Shown here piece by piece: positions 40,501 to 53,800 of a DNA stretch of 64,000 bases. Source of the stretch: Sarcocystis neurona. Its lineage: Eukaryota > Apicomplexa > Conoidasida > Eucoccidiorida > Sarcocystidae. Under the pieces are notes generated by a model. That model saw only the letters and a list, made by a program, of their open reading frames with translations, did not search any database and was not told the DNA's origin. The position numbers and the translations under genes are program-made. The stretch is from assembly GCA_000727475.1 (NCBI GenBank), contig KL647289.1, forward strand, positions 4,344,019-4,408,018. The letters are read 5' to 3'. Every line of letters begins with the position of its first letter. Within the stretch, counting starts at the first letter, position 1.

Positions 40501-43500
40501 TGCACGTGGGGACTGCACGCGCTGCCGGGCTACTCGCGGGCGGTTGTGCGGCAAGCGCTGGCGCTGCAGGAATGTGTACAGAACTCCTCGTACGAGTTTC
40601 AGCAGGGGATAAAAACGTGCTGCACGATCGATGTGCAGAGTCAAGAGCAGACGCCGCTCCGGCCTGCGCCCTGCTTGGGCGACACGCGTGACCTGACGCC
40701 GTTGGCACATTTCCCCCGTCTACCGAAGAAAACTGAGAATGGCTGGAGCGCGGAGAAACAGCATGAACGGCAGTACTAGATGTATCGCAAAAGCGAGAAA
40801 TGCTTTCAGTGACGTTCCCCGCCGAAGTGCTGCTAGCACTACTACGCTGAAGACGACCACTGGTGCTGCTACTGCATCGGGCACCGGTATCGCCTGTGAA
40901 CCTGCCGTGGTTGGCTCCACTGCTTCGGCTGAAGCCGCCAATGTTACTGCTGCTAGTCCCGCCAGTGTTGCTGCTCGTAACACGTTCAACAGTCCTGCCG
41001 GGGTCGTTTACAGTCCTTGCATTATTTAGGTGAAGACCACTTGTCCTGCTACGGATACTCGAAGCCAGTGCCGCGGCGTGCGCAAATCTGGGGCTTGTCA
41101 GTACCTGCGAAGGAGTCCTGGAGACTGAAGACGGCGAAGACGAGCTGCAAGGGACGCACCCGCTACGAGCAACAGCTGGCCGGAAAGGACTTCTTCGTGC
41201 ATCAGTGGACAACTCAGAGGAATAGTTCAGACAATTCGCTGTCGACCAATGTTCGTTTGTTCTGAATCTTCCATCGGTTGGCGATTCTCCGGACGCTCGA
41301 CGACAAACGTCCGTCATAAAAGGAGCGGCAGCTGTTTGACCAGACAACAAGTCTGTCTTGCGCTGCCGCCGCTGAGGTGGTCGTTCCTCCAGCCGCCAGT
41401 TTCGGCACAGCTGCTGCTGCTGTCGCCACTCGTGGCGCCGCTGCTGTTGTTGCTCACGCAGGCGCAGGTAGTCACTCCATCGTGCCACAGCGGCAGGGGG
41501 GAGGTCCTGTCAAAACAGGAAACTCCGCGAACCTTGCAATAAACAATTCAGTGTTCCCCATGAGCAACGTCCAAAAAAAGAAACACACAATAAACAGATA
41601 GCGACGCCGCTGCAGTATCACGTGCTTTCCTTCTTCAAGATACACACGCGTACACATACATGGAAAGACAGGTTGCTATACTCACGGACATGTACGTGCC
41701 ACAAAATTTCTTCCGTGAAACTCGTATATTCCAGAGTTACGCGCGAGGAAAGCAGTCTGCGTGCAGGTGTACGCTTGCCCTGAATTTTTCCCCACTAAAA
41801 AAGACCTCCTCACTTTGAAGCAACGGAGCAGCTGGATGGCAAAGATAAACCTCTGAAAAAAACCACCAAACGTACGCTTTTATTAGAAGACTCTATCACT
41901 TTCCATTTGAAGAGGCATCGTGGACGAACCCGTCTCCACAGATGCATGCAATCAAAGACAACAAAACAATTTGAAGCCCAAGACGTGCCTCGGTTTCCTA
42001 GCATGCTTAAAAATAAGGCACCAAAAAGTGAGACCGCTAAGTCACAAACCAGTCTGCGGCGCTCTGTCAAGTGTGTGCATGCGAGACACGGAGCCTTTAT
42101 TGTTATTCCCAATCCCGTGTACGCCTCGACACTCCGACAACGGCCCAGAGCTTCGCGTTCATATGACAGGTAAAGTGTGCACCCCAACAGAAGCAAGACG
42201 CAACCAAGCTACCCCTGTGCGTATCCCTCTACGTGTGTATATCCTAGCTGAGTACACACCTGTATACTTCCACGTATTTCTCTTCAAATTCCCTTCGACC
42301 GCATACACGCTCACACACCAAAATGTACATACACGGTTTCGCACCACGGCACGCGCGTCTCACATCGTCTTCAAGGCACGCCACGGATAAGAGAGGAGAC
42401 TGTATTCTCTCCAGCGTATCGGGCGCTCGCACGTCACACAGCCTGTGGGTACCTGTCTATGTGTGTGTAAATAATGGGCGTTGCGTACCGATTCGAGAAA
42501 GTCGCACACCTCTTCCTCCAGCTCCACCTCCGTTGCTCTCAAAACCTTTTCTGGCTGCTGCAGAATTCCCGCAGTCCCAGATACAGCATGCACTTGCGGT
42601 TGTTTCTTCAGTGAAGGCCCTTCCTCGCCACTCCCCTGTTGCACCTCTGCGCCGCCTTCGTGTCCTTGTCGGCAGTTGTCGGCACTCTGCGACATTCCCT
42701 CCTGCTGCAGCGAATCCTCAAAAAAAGAGACGTCTTTCCTCTCCTGTTGACGCCGCTGCGACCTCGGCGTCTGAACGTCAGCCGACTGCTGTTCGTTCGG
42801 CTGCTGCCTAGTCAATTGCTGCGCCTCCGGCGAACGCTGCTGCCGGCTCACTCCCCCATTCTCCCTCTGCGTTGGTTGGCGCCATCTCTCGACGTCCACT
42901 TGCACAGCATGCACGACCTGCCGCAATTCAGATGGCTCCTTCTCATTTGACACTTGCTGCTCGTGCGCGTGCTGCTTCCCCTCGACGTTGTCGAACTGCG
43001 GCTTCACTGTCTGGGGCTCCAGTTGTCGGTCCTGTCCCTGCTGCCGCTGCCCCTCTTGCTGCCACCGGCGCTGCTCTTGCAGCAGCCGCTCCTCAGGATG
43101 CTCTCGCTGGTGCTCCTGCTGTGGGTGCTCCTCTGGTGGCCACTCTTTCCCTTGCTGTAGCTGGACCTCCGGCTCTCGCTGCCGGGATGCCTGTTGGCGC
43201 CGCACCTTTTGCTCGTCAGAAGAAGCAGACTGTTCAAGGCAGTCACTGACAGAGATACTGACTGACTCCTCTGCCACCTCCTCCACATCAGCGATCGCCG
43301 CCAGGACGTCCTCCAGACTTTCAATATCAGGCTCTAAATCTGGCTGTGATCCCTCCTGCTGCATTACTACGTATTTCTGCTGCAGGTGCTCGTGAACATG
43401 CCGCTGGACCTTGAGTTCGGCAGATACAACCTTTTGCTCTGCCAAATCCACTGGCTGCTGCTGTCGTTGATGTTGTGGTAGGATTTGAACGTTGGGCTCC

Positions 43501-44099
43501 TGCGGAAGGTGCTGCCGCTGTAGCTCTGGATGTTGCCTGGGCTCAGACTGCTGCTGAAACGGTCGACAGGGCTGCTCGTACAGCGCGTGCTGCTGGCCTA
43601 CCGTACGACGGCACTCCCCCTCTAACGACGGCTCGTGCTGCAGCGGGACAATCTGCAGCTGTTCTGTCGCGCTTTGCAAAACCAGTGCCCTTTGCGCTGG
43701 ACTTCCACTGGGTTGCTCTGCTTCTTCGGGGTGGTGGAAGCGTGATTCCTGCCGCATTTCTCTTCGAACCGGCTGTTGCTGATGCTCCGCTGGAGGCTCT
43801 CCTTGCTCCTGCTGCACCGGCGCCATCTGCTGTACTTGCACCGGCGGCCCCAAATCCGGCGGCAGCTCCCTACGCCACTCGGGGTACTCCCGCTGCTGTG
43901 CCTGTTGCTGCCACCCCGTTTCCTGCTGTTGTACGTGGTCTTGACCCATGTGCATCTGCTCTCGCTGCTCATGCAGTGGTTCCTGTTGAAGCAGCAGCGG
44001 CTCCGGATGCGTCTGTAGCTTCCGCCAATTCCGCTGGTGCTGCTCAGCAGCTGAATCCTTCCTGCAAGACGCGGCATCCGGCCTCTCGGTAAGCCCCAT
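37568..44099 (-). CDS. Gln-rich protein with C-terminal C3HC4 RING finger (putative E3 ubiquitin ligase)
   Basis: Three exons read right to left: 44099-42489 (537 codons, about one-third Gln, coiled-coil-like), 41506-39447 (Ser/Ala/Arg/Thr-rich, 686 codons plus 2 bases) and 37772-37568. The exon 1 donor (GTACGC) and the exon 2 acceptor (TTTTGACAG) are both phase 0, and the exon 2-3 junction restores an Arg codon, giving 1,291 residues. The RING finger spans the last intron: C1194-x2-C1197, C1213-x-H1215-x2-C1218-x2-C1221, then C1232-x2-C1235 in KTCPLCRRP. RING fingers of this type bind two zincs and recruit E2 enzymes; substrate and location are unknown. The exon 2-3 junction is strong. The exon 1-2 join rests on phase and strand only, so these could be two genes. 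The ATG at 44099 has an A-rich context, but an in-frame upstream exon is possible. A GTAAGG donor inside exon 3 could give a different C-terminus. Confidence 0.7.
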
Positions 44100-47000
44100 T
44101 GTGAAATTTTTTTCCACAAGCCCTTCACCCGAGTGCACGCATGCAAGCAACAGAAGATTTACTTTGCGGTGGCACCGTCAGAATGTTTCGAAGCTGGCAC
44201 TGCAGCAGCAGCCTCACTACTGTTTCACAGGCACTTGCTGATGCCGGTACTCCTGCTGCTCGAAGAACTGCCATGGTGACCACTTCAAGCTGCTGCTTCG
44301 ACGCTGCTGATGCGTATCCGTTGCTGCTAGGCTGTTGCTGCTGTAGCGTCCTTGCTGCTGCTACTGCGTCGGTGCTGCTGCCGCGATGACGACACCACTG
44401 CTGGCGGCTGCTGCGGCTCTGGTGAAATTGCACCAGTGGTCCTGATACCGGTGTGGCAACATGTGGAGCTCTGCTGAGCTGCAGACGCTACAGGAATACA
44501 GGTGAGAGTTGTTCAAGGGAGATGAGAGAGGACAAAGCAAGCCTTTTCAGTGTCCGTAGCAAATCCCAGTTATTCCAAGCTGCACGTGGTCTCTTTCCCT
44601 TCGAAATTCACGTCGAACGTCTTGGTCTGGGATGCTTCCAGTGCAAAATATGTGGTGCTGAAAGGCGTTGGTGGATCTTCAGCAGTTGAAGACGTCCACA
44701 TGCGTAATTTCTCAAACGCACAGTGGGCCCATACAATGTTGCAGGCATTCGCACAGGCAGGTACAAATTCACAAATATATATATATATATATATATTCAA
44801 ATATAGAGATACGTATACATACATACACAGGCGTGAACATAGGCGCGCAGTGACAGACCCCTTACATCGCTGGTGAGCGCGACGGATAGGTAAGGCAATG
44901 CGTAAACCTACGACGCTGCCTACGACCATGAGAGGGAACCACACAGTGAAGAAACGGTGAAGACGCCTCCATTACACCTTGCGGTACAATAAACAAACAC
45001 GACAGACTAGAAAGATCTATGATGGGAGATGCTGGTAATCACTACGTCACATGATAAGCAATACAGCCTATGTTCAACGACAAAGATACTTCCACCGTCA
45101 GCAAGACGTCAGTCGGATATGCTGGGCGACGCGTCGACTCAACGCTGAAAGAGAGGAGTGACACATCGCTCCGCGCCAAACAGTATATACGAATGGCACC
45201 GGCGCCTCTCTAATAGAATCCGACAAAGTAAGAAGGTGTTACGGTAGATAAACCTGCCATGACATGCGTACTTCGTCTCCATAGTAGATCTGTGTCCGGT
45301 ACTGCTGCAGTCGCGTCCTCCCGCGCTCGCACGTAACTCCTGGGAGCGACGCCCCAGTCGCACATCAAAAGATGATGACCTCCTACCGAGAATGCATTTA
45401 TCTCTGGAGTACGCAGCAGCGAGAAATATTGGAAACGCTTCGCCTTCGTACTGCAGAGTTACGCCCGTCATCTTACACACACGTACACACACACAGTGAG
45501 CACGCGTTAGGTAAGAGAGGTGGAGAAGAACGAGAAAATGTGGAAGTGGTTCATCATCTATCTCGAAAAGACGTCACAAAACCCGCCCGCTCGAGCAGCG
45601 TTCACCTTGCAGTCGCAGCATGTCTACTGTATCTCCTCCTATCCCCCAATCAATCCCTAGAAAAGCTGAAGATGCAAAGCAATTTCACCAGACAGCGCTG
45701 TACCGAGTCGCTGCAGGTGTACGAAATTAGTGTAGCTGCAGATGAAGTGACGCCGCGGGTACTGAAACTGTGAATGCTAATTAAAGTGTCCAAATCCCAG
45801 ACACACAAATATAGAGACTCCTCTGCGTACATCGATATACTCATGAGTAGGAGGTATGCCTGAATTTCAGTCTCGATGGCTGTACGCCTGTGCAGACGTA
45901 CGCAGTTGTAATATACACAAGTGTACATTACAGAGGAAACACGATTAGACTGCCTTCCTGAACTGACCCCATAAACGCCCAAAGAGAGACTGTTTCATAC
46001 TGGCGGCGATAACTGGAGCTTCCTCGGTCGCTGTGAAGAGGACAAACTGAAGACGACAAAACAGATGAAGACGAATAGCAGGAAACAGAAAAGTGGGCAC
46101 GAATACACTAAAAGCATGTAGTCGACTGTTTACAGGCAGACCTGCAGACGCGAAAAAGTGGAAAAGGAAGCAGCGCACCAAAACGTCTGGAATGAATCCC
46201 CTTGCTGCTGCTAGAAGATACGGTACCTGCTTCGGCAAACATATACGTATACACGTGTATTCATGCACTCACGTACACATCCTGCTTAGATTAGTGCCAG
46301 CCGTCGTGAGAAATGTGCCGATGATATACGCGGCCCGGTTTCCCTCATGCCTGCGAGTATACACGAACTGCCGCAACGTCAGCACCCCTGCAAGGAAGGG
46401 ATCGAGGAGAAGTATGTATTATATATAATTGCACATGTATAAGCATACATGGGACTGTGTGCGCGGTCCCACGTGACATGCATGAGATCCACAATAGAGA
46501 CACGTAAGCTGGCGTGGGAAGAAAAAAACCAACAGGCACAGCACGACGCATACCTACATGGAAGAAGACGCCGCGAGAAGTGAAACGCCCAGCAAAGTGA
46601 ACTCTCCTTGACTGCTCTTGGAACTAAAGAAGCACTAAAACGTGCGTGGAGACTGTATCCGCATAAGTATATATCTATTAGTGTATATCTTCACGCCTAC
46701 GGATTACTAAATCTGCATACGTGTGGCAGAGTTTTTGCTGGGAGTGTTTGGTACTGCAGTGCATCTCTGTCCACAAAACAAAATCGCCACCGACACACAT
46801 ACAGGACGTCGCCGTTCCGCGTACGCGGCATAATTTTACACACCTATCTACAGTACATTTCGGCTTCACCTGCAAGGGACTAGCTGCCAATTTTTTTCTA
46901 CGTGACGGGGAGCAGACACTTTATGCATGCACAGCTACCAGACCAGAAAAGTAGAAAGAGTCTGCAGCAGAACACGGTGGAAGTATCAGGTGGGGAATAG

Positions 47001-50000
47001 GTAGAAGTAGCTATTAATGAAACCGGAAAGAGATGTGATAGCCCCTAGGGACGCGAGTCGCTGTGTGCTGTCAGCGGTTATTGTCAACACGCAAGTCTGT
47101 TCCACCATTTTGAAGCATATAGAAATGTTTCCTGGTATACACCAAACTGTACGATTCACGCCGAGTCCTGTAAGGGGGAGAATGCAAAACGATTTAAGTA
47201 GGTGTCAGTAACATACAAAAAGGGACACCAGCGCCTTTCGTCTGTCACCTTTACTTCACCCTATGGAAGACATAAATTTCAGAATACTACTATCAGTCGA
47301 AGCAGAGATTAAGCTGGAGCCGACAGATACGAGAAAGAATCAGCATCAGTGTACGTGACACTGTGCGGGCATCGAAGTCCCCACCAGTTTGCACCACTAG
47401 CTCATCAGGATAGCGGTTACTGTGTTGAAGACAGACGAGATGTCTAGAAACACTGTCGTCGCTCGTATCCGACTTTGTAGCTGAGTCTTCCCCTTAGACT
47501 CTCAAAGCGTGAGGTCTGCTAAAATTTAGCGCAGCTCGCAAGGAAAACGGCGGTCGGCGTCGGCATCCCATCTTGGGCAACTACTTCGGACTAACGGGGG
47601 AGATTGCAGGGAACTTCGATAACCACAGCAGGTGCCCCAGGACGCAGGGATTGAACAGATAAATACATACGCGTAGACGTGTGTCTAGTTATGGAGGGGG
47701 TGCAAACGCTGCAGATAAGTTGTTCGGCAACTAAAGATTTCGCATCGACGACCATTACACGCAGGAGTCACTCGTGTTTCGTAGCAGCGAGTTCGGTAAA
47801 GGCACACGGGCTGCTTGGCGTGGTGTGGTTTGTTCGATACAAAGGCAAAATCCGGATCTCCCTCCGGTGGAGAAACAGCGCAGGCTTTCTATGTGGAAAG
47901 AAAAAGTAATCGAAAAATCAACCGCATTCTCTTCTGCGACCGCGAAATAGCGAAGCACCCTACCAAGCAGGGGAGATGGACGGCAGAGGGAGACGCACTA
48001 TTTGCAGACACATAAGCGAACATATCTAGAGCGCACGTGAGCATTTATGAAATATTTATACAGACGTTCGCCTTTCGTTGGGAAATGCGATTACGAGGCA
48101 AATACGCAGGTTTGTGACTGTAGGCGTCGGCTGGTCGCACGCAGCGGGCGCGCGCATGTAGGCGCCGTTTGCTACATCCAACCACGTGCTTTCGATCTCT
48201 CCACTTTAAAACGTTCTTTAGATGCACCTTATACGTCCGTAGCCGCACTGTTATATCCTGGGTACGGAATTATCCGTACACATCCTGTTACTTATATCAA
48301 TACTGCGCAAGGGCGGAACCACTTCTGTGGAAATAATCCGATTATGCCGTGCATACTCCTGTAGAGGCTTGCGCAGTTTTTTAAAAAATCTATCGTTTTG
48401 CCTGGAGTCGGTCGACACGTGTATCCTATTGCTCGTCTTTGTTGGAAAGTCCAATATGTGCCGGCCCGCTGCCGTTTTTGCCAGATCAAACTGCATCCGG
48501 CATTCGCCGTGCGTTTAATATTGCTTTCTCGCTACGTAGAGCGTGCATTTTTTGGCTCCTTGTAAGAAGAGACTTTTTCAACTTACTAATGTGGGTTGCT
48601 TGATTTTCATGATGTGCGTGTGCGGACCCCCGCACCTCTCTATCAAATTAGCGACCCACAGGCCATCCGAGCGTCTTAACGTCGTTGCTCGAAGCACTCC
48701 AGGTATCTCGACCGATGTGAAATTCTTCTGAGGTTTTCACACGGTCCATTTTCCCATTACCTTCCCTGCGTCTCGTCCTCTGAGTCCTCGGATCGACTTC
48801 CGTTTATTTTGTGTCGTATTCCCCCCCCCTGTTCCAGGCGTCATTTGTTTTTGCTGTCGCCTGTATTTTTGTTCCCATTTTTGCTTGAGAGTTCTTACCA
48901 TATATTTGACACTAACTTCATCATTTTCCTTGTTACTACACTCTACGATAAGTTCGCTCCAATACTCTATATTTTCGGTGTTGTTTCACACGCTTCGCCA
49001 GTGCGCAGTGGCGTTACTGTGGTACATCTTTTCATGTATATGCCTGTATGATGCCTTTCCAACGCACAGACACTGCTCACTGTTCTGTGTGACGGCCGGG
49101 GCGCCAGCTGCTGTGAGCGTCTCATACCTCGTTTTCAGCTTGGCGAGTTCACGACGTCGGCTTTCGCGTGGGTACCGCTCGTTTTGATTGTACGCGTGAA
49201 CCTCACCAAACTACGTGCATATCTATGTATATATGCGTATACATGTTGTTAGTGTACTCATTTACATGGAAACTGTATATCTTGTATACATGATTCTTGA
49301 ATGACGTCAGTGTGGATAGCTGGTTCATCCATATATATGTACGTAAAGGTGGGCCCCCCCGTGCACAAGCGCATCAAAGAGATACTGCGGAGCTTCGTGT
49401 CGTATGCATCGGCTTCGAAGAGGTATGACCAAAGAGAACTGGTTGCAAGTAATTTCCTCTCCCCTACTGTGTTAGGCGACTGAGTGTAAGTGTGCAAGGG
49501 CCGTGCTTTTCAGGAGACACAGGGCTCGAGTCGCCGTTATCTTGGTCTGATAAACGGACAGACAGACACACGTCCATGTATATCTAAGCGTACGTGCACA
49601 AACACAGAAGCTCACATGGCTTGAGGGTCGCAGCAACCTCCGCCTGAGCCCGAATGCGTAAACGTATGGACCCCGCGGTAGAGAGCCGCATTTGCGTACG
49701 TCCGTGTAGATTGACGCGCACTGCTATAATATGCTCGTTTATGGATTCTTGTGTCTTACAACTGTGTGGGGAATTAGTGGAAAATGCGCAACGATCCTTT
49801 ATGGAGAACTCAACGTACACACAGTATTGTGCTGAGTAGTGCGCAGGGGTTAATTATCAGGTATATGCATATATATATATACGTCTTGAAATGCGAAGAG
49901 CTTCGAGCGTCGAACACTCCCTTTCTCGTGTGCTTTAGCAGGGTCGCCTCAACAGGAGACGGCAGCCGCAGCAACAGAGTGGTCGTAAGCTGTAGCACAA

Positions 50001-50805
50001 CTGGCACGGACGCTTCGTGCTGCAAGTGACGCAACAGTAAAGACCTTCCACACATTTGTACAGCTTTCTTCAGAAGATCCTGTTGCATCAGCCATTTGCG
50101 GTCAAGCTCAAGAACGGCACGAAACGCAGCAGCAGCGGCGACAGCAGCGGCCGCATCCGCGTCTGCTGCAGCAAGAGACGCAGAAGGTGAAGCAGCAGTC
50201 CGTTGTGCTGCCTACATGTGTGCCTTCGGACAGCGGCATATTGGGCCGGCCACACAGTGATTTTCAATTGGGCATACCAGGAGCGCAGAGAGGGGTGAAC
50301 CCAGCATGTGAGGATAAGACAACGCAGTGAATGCTGCGTATGGTTGCGCGGTATCGTTTACTTTCTGAGGCTCCCGGAGTGATTTTCCTGCACAAGAAAA
50401 GAGTGGTCTCTGCAACGTCAAGTTTGTCTCCAGCGGACTGTGTTTTGAAAAAAGAAAGGCGGAGCGAATTCGTAGTGTTGCATTGAGCAGCTCCGATTAG
50501 CTGCCGGTAGAAGTCTCTTGCTGGACGGCTCTTTATCTGCTCACGATCTTGCTTAGATGCTCGAGCTTCACCGGGGGCTGGTGCTGCTGGCTTTTATTCG
50601 ACAACAAATCTCTGTTGATACGCCGTTCTGCGCAGAAGGCTTGGTGTGTTTCGTCGGGCTGCACGACTTCACGAGCGTGCACATCTGGTCGCTGCCGCGG
50701 CAGAAACTCTGCGCTGTAGTCATGCTGCGGTGACCAAGAAAAGTCTGTTTTCCTTAACTGTCAGGCACAACTGCCACCGCCGCTGCTGTACTTGCGTCTC
50801 CCCTC
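44100..50805. other. Mostly non-coding region with weak exon candidates
   Basis: On the - strand, 44125 to about 44488 is open, Gln-containing and preceded by a strong pyrimidine-rich acceptor, so it may be an upstream exon of the RING gene. Around 44570-44760 both strands are open. On the + strand, 49349-49421 has acceptor-like and donor-like edges, and 50551-50740 is open in two frames upstream of the next gene. From 45.0 to 49.2 kb I see only short overlapping frames. Confidence 0.45.
44774..44797. repeat. TA microsatellite
   Basis: An uninterrupted run of alternating TA in intergenic DNA, followed by GATACG/TACATACA sequence. Confidence 0.85.
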
Positions 50806-53800
50806 ATGGGGTTATCTGTGGTTGTCGCTCCTCAATACTCTGATGCCGCTGCCGCTTCTCAGACTTCTCCTGTTCCTGACGCATTTGTGTGTCCCTCTGC
50901 TGATGTCACCGCGAGCTCTGCTGTTGTACCTCGTTCAGATCTCCGCGCTGCTGCTGCTACTGAAACCATCACGTGCACAGGAGTTGATGCAAGCGGTATT
51001 TCTCTTCGTTCCTGTCCTGTTGTTCCCCCTGCGTCTACTGTTGACATTGGCGCTGCTGCGAGTTGTGAAAGCGCTGCTCGCAGCGAACTTGCCCCTGCGT
51101 CTGATACTGTATGTACGGGTGTGGTGGGCCAACCTGGCAGCAGGACTGCTGCTGTTCGGGGTGACTCTGCAGCTCCTGCTGATAGGAACACTGCAGCTAG
51201 TAAAGATTCGGATGCTGCATTTAATAGTGATACCTCTTTTGAAGAGCGTAGAGGCTCGGCTGCAGCTGCTCCCAGCGACTCCATTGGTGCTGCTTCAGGG
51301 AACACGGTGGCCGTCGAATCTGAACGCGGCAAGAGTGCGGCACAAGCTGTATATACAGCAGCAAAATGTGCTTCCGTTGTTAGAACACCGGAACTTGAGA
51401 AAGAGCGAGAGCTTCGTCTCCATCGCACTTCTTTGTCTGTTGGGAGTTCATTGACTATTGGCATAACCTCGCCTTTGTACGCGTCCACGCTGAGGGGAAA
51501 AGGCGTGAGCGAAGACCGCCGCTTCTGCTCCAAAGAAAACGGGAGTCACATAACTGCAGCAGAACAAAGGGGCGGCGGCAGCGCCATCACGAGCGAGAGC
51601 AGCAGCAGCATTGCTAGTAGGAGTGGCAACAAAAGCGTCTTCCACACCAGCAGCAGCACCAGTGCCAGCGACTGTAGGAATAATCCCAGCTGCAGAAGCG
51701 AAGTTGACAACACCACTGCGAGCAGCAGTGGCACGAGATATTCCGCCACTGGTGGGCCGGCAAGCAGCAGCAACAGCAAAGACAGCGGCGGCAGCACCAG
51801 GGTAACTGCCGGCGGCGAGGATAGCAGCAGGAGCGGGGGCACAGGGATGTTCGAATCCGGACAGTGCGATATTCCTGCTTCTTGTGTGCAGGCGAAAGAA
51901 GAGTCGCAAATCCCCACCTCCGAAGAGACGCATGACTCTGCGGCAGCAGAGCGAGGGGAAAGATTAGACAAGAACAAGAACCGCAACGACTCCCCTGAAG
52001 AGAGCAGAAGTCTGCGTGCCGCCATAGGGGAAGGGCCGCTGGGGAAGCTGCTGCAGCGCTTCGGCGGTGGCAGCAACAGCAGCAGCACCTTCGGCAACCT
52101 CAACAGCAACAGCAGGAGGAACAACAAGAATGAGAGTAGCAGCACGGTTGTGCGCCGTGGCCTAGGAGAACTTCAGAATAAGTTAGCTCATCCAGACGTG
52201 CAAGAACAGAAGCACCGCGCACAGCAGCGGCAGCAGCGTGAGAAGCACACGCAGCAGGACGATGATGAGGGACAGCAGGGGTCGCGTGTCTTGACACCTC
52301 ACGCACAAGGTTGTCGCCGCGTGGGCGAAGAGCACATTTTAGCGGCAGACGACCTTCCTGGCACTCCTGTTCTTCATTCACTCCAACAGCAACAACTCCT
52401 GCAGCAGCGAGCTGCTTGGCTCAGCCTTTCTGAAGAAGGAGGTCGACGGATAAGCGATCCAGCAGCAGCAGGAAGAGCACCAAGCATGCCCTTATGGACG
52501 GTACCGGTGTTCGGCGTTCCGGATGATAGTGCCTGGGTAAGTCCCCCGAGCCGTATGCACTATTCTGTGCATACGTGAATCCACACGTACACACACAGAC
52601 AGAGCCACTGAATTTCGCGTCGTTCATAGAGCGTCGAGGGAGTTTCGTAAGGTGCCTCGGGCGGCTATGAAGGCCATTGATGTAGCGGGACCTTTTCCAC
52701 TTTTTTGATGGAGAGAAACTGAAAGAATCGGAGCAGGAAACCCAAACGGCGGGCAGCCACAATTCTGCATGGTGAAACACCAGCTTCGATCAACATATTC
52801 GTTTGTATTCGTGCATTTGGATGAAGGAGCAACAGCGGACGAAGTCATTGTTTTCTATATTTGTGGTTCTCTGGAAAAGCACCAAAAGAAGTATTCTTTC
52901 TGTGCCTTTTCGATTGAGGATCGTACTAGATGCAGGTATTCTGAGTTGCTGCATTTGAAAGGGACACCAGCGCAGGACGCGAAGGTTTTCGCTGTACCAT
53001 AGTTTTGAGGACAACCGAAATACTCTAGCATTTCATACTTGTTACGCGTCAATCGAAAGATTGCTGTTAAATGGTCACATGCGCGCAAGTGTGCGTGTGT
53101 ATGCGCACGGTCCACCGTGGACATGTATCAAGTGTTCTGATGATCTACGTCTACGTGCGTATACGTGTATGTATGTGCGCGTATATATATATATATACTT
53201 GTATATACATATGCACACGTAGACACATGAATCTATCTAGGCACGCGTAACATCCCACCACAGGGCAGAGTGTGGGCGTGTGGATACTTGTCCACATAAG
53301 CACATGTATACATACATATATATCTAGTAAGCATGCGCACGTTCTGACAACCATGGGTATAATGTCGAAGACTGGTGTTTCCAGTGTGTCGTGCACCATG
53401 CAGCGGGCTACCATATTCCGTACAAACCAATTTATTTGTGTGAACACCGTGCTGTCGTGTACAACATGCTTCTTGCACCCGGCTGAGTGTACGCTCTGCG
53501 TTACATGCTGAGTAAACTTTTTTCTGTGGTGGTGGGTTTTACGAGCTGCAGAAGTCGTATATGGGCAGTGACGCGTTGGAAAGCAGTTCTTTCAAACACA
53601 GCAACAACCACGCGAGCCTTCTGGTGCTGACAGAGCTGCAGCGGCTGCGCGGGGAGATGCTGCAGTTGCAGGTCGCAGCGGCTGCAGCGAAACCGGCAAA
53701 TATCATCATTCAAAACAAAACGGAAGTCGCGGCTTCGACAGAGACGAATCTTCAGCAGCCGAAATTGTATCCCGAAGAACCGGGCGTACGAGAAAGGCTT

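Noticed and set aside
42323..44092. Several + strand frames rich in Leu, Cys, Ala and Ser over the Gln-rich exon
   Set aside because: They are antisense readings of CAG/CTG repeats; the - strand frame is the long continuous one and joins a RING exon in phase.
50792..52145. Leu-rich + frame (50792-51454) and - strand frames (50859-51533, 51448-51933, 51546-52145)
   Set aside because: Alternative readings of the same GCT/AGC-rich exon; only the frame from 50806 continues in phase into the downstream exons.
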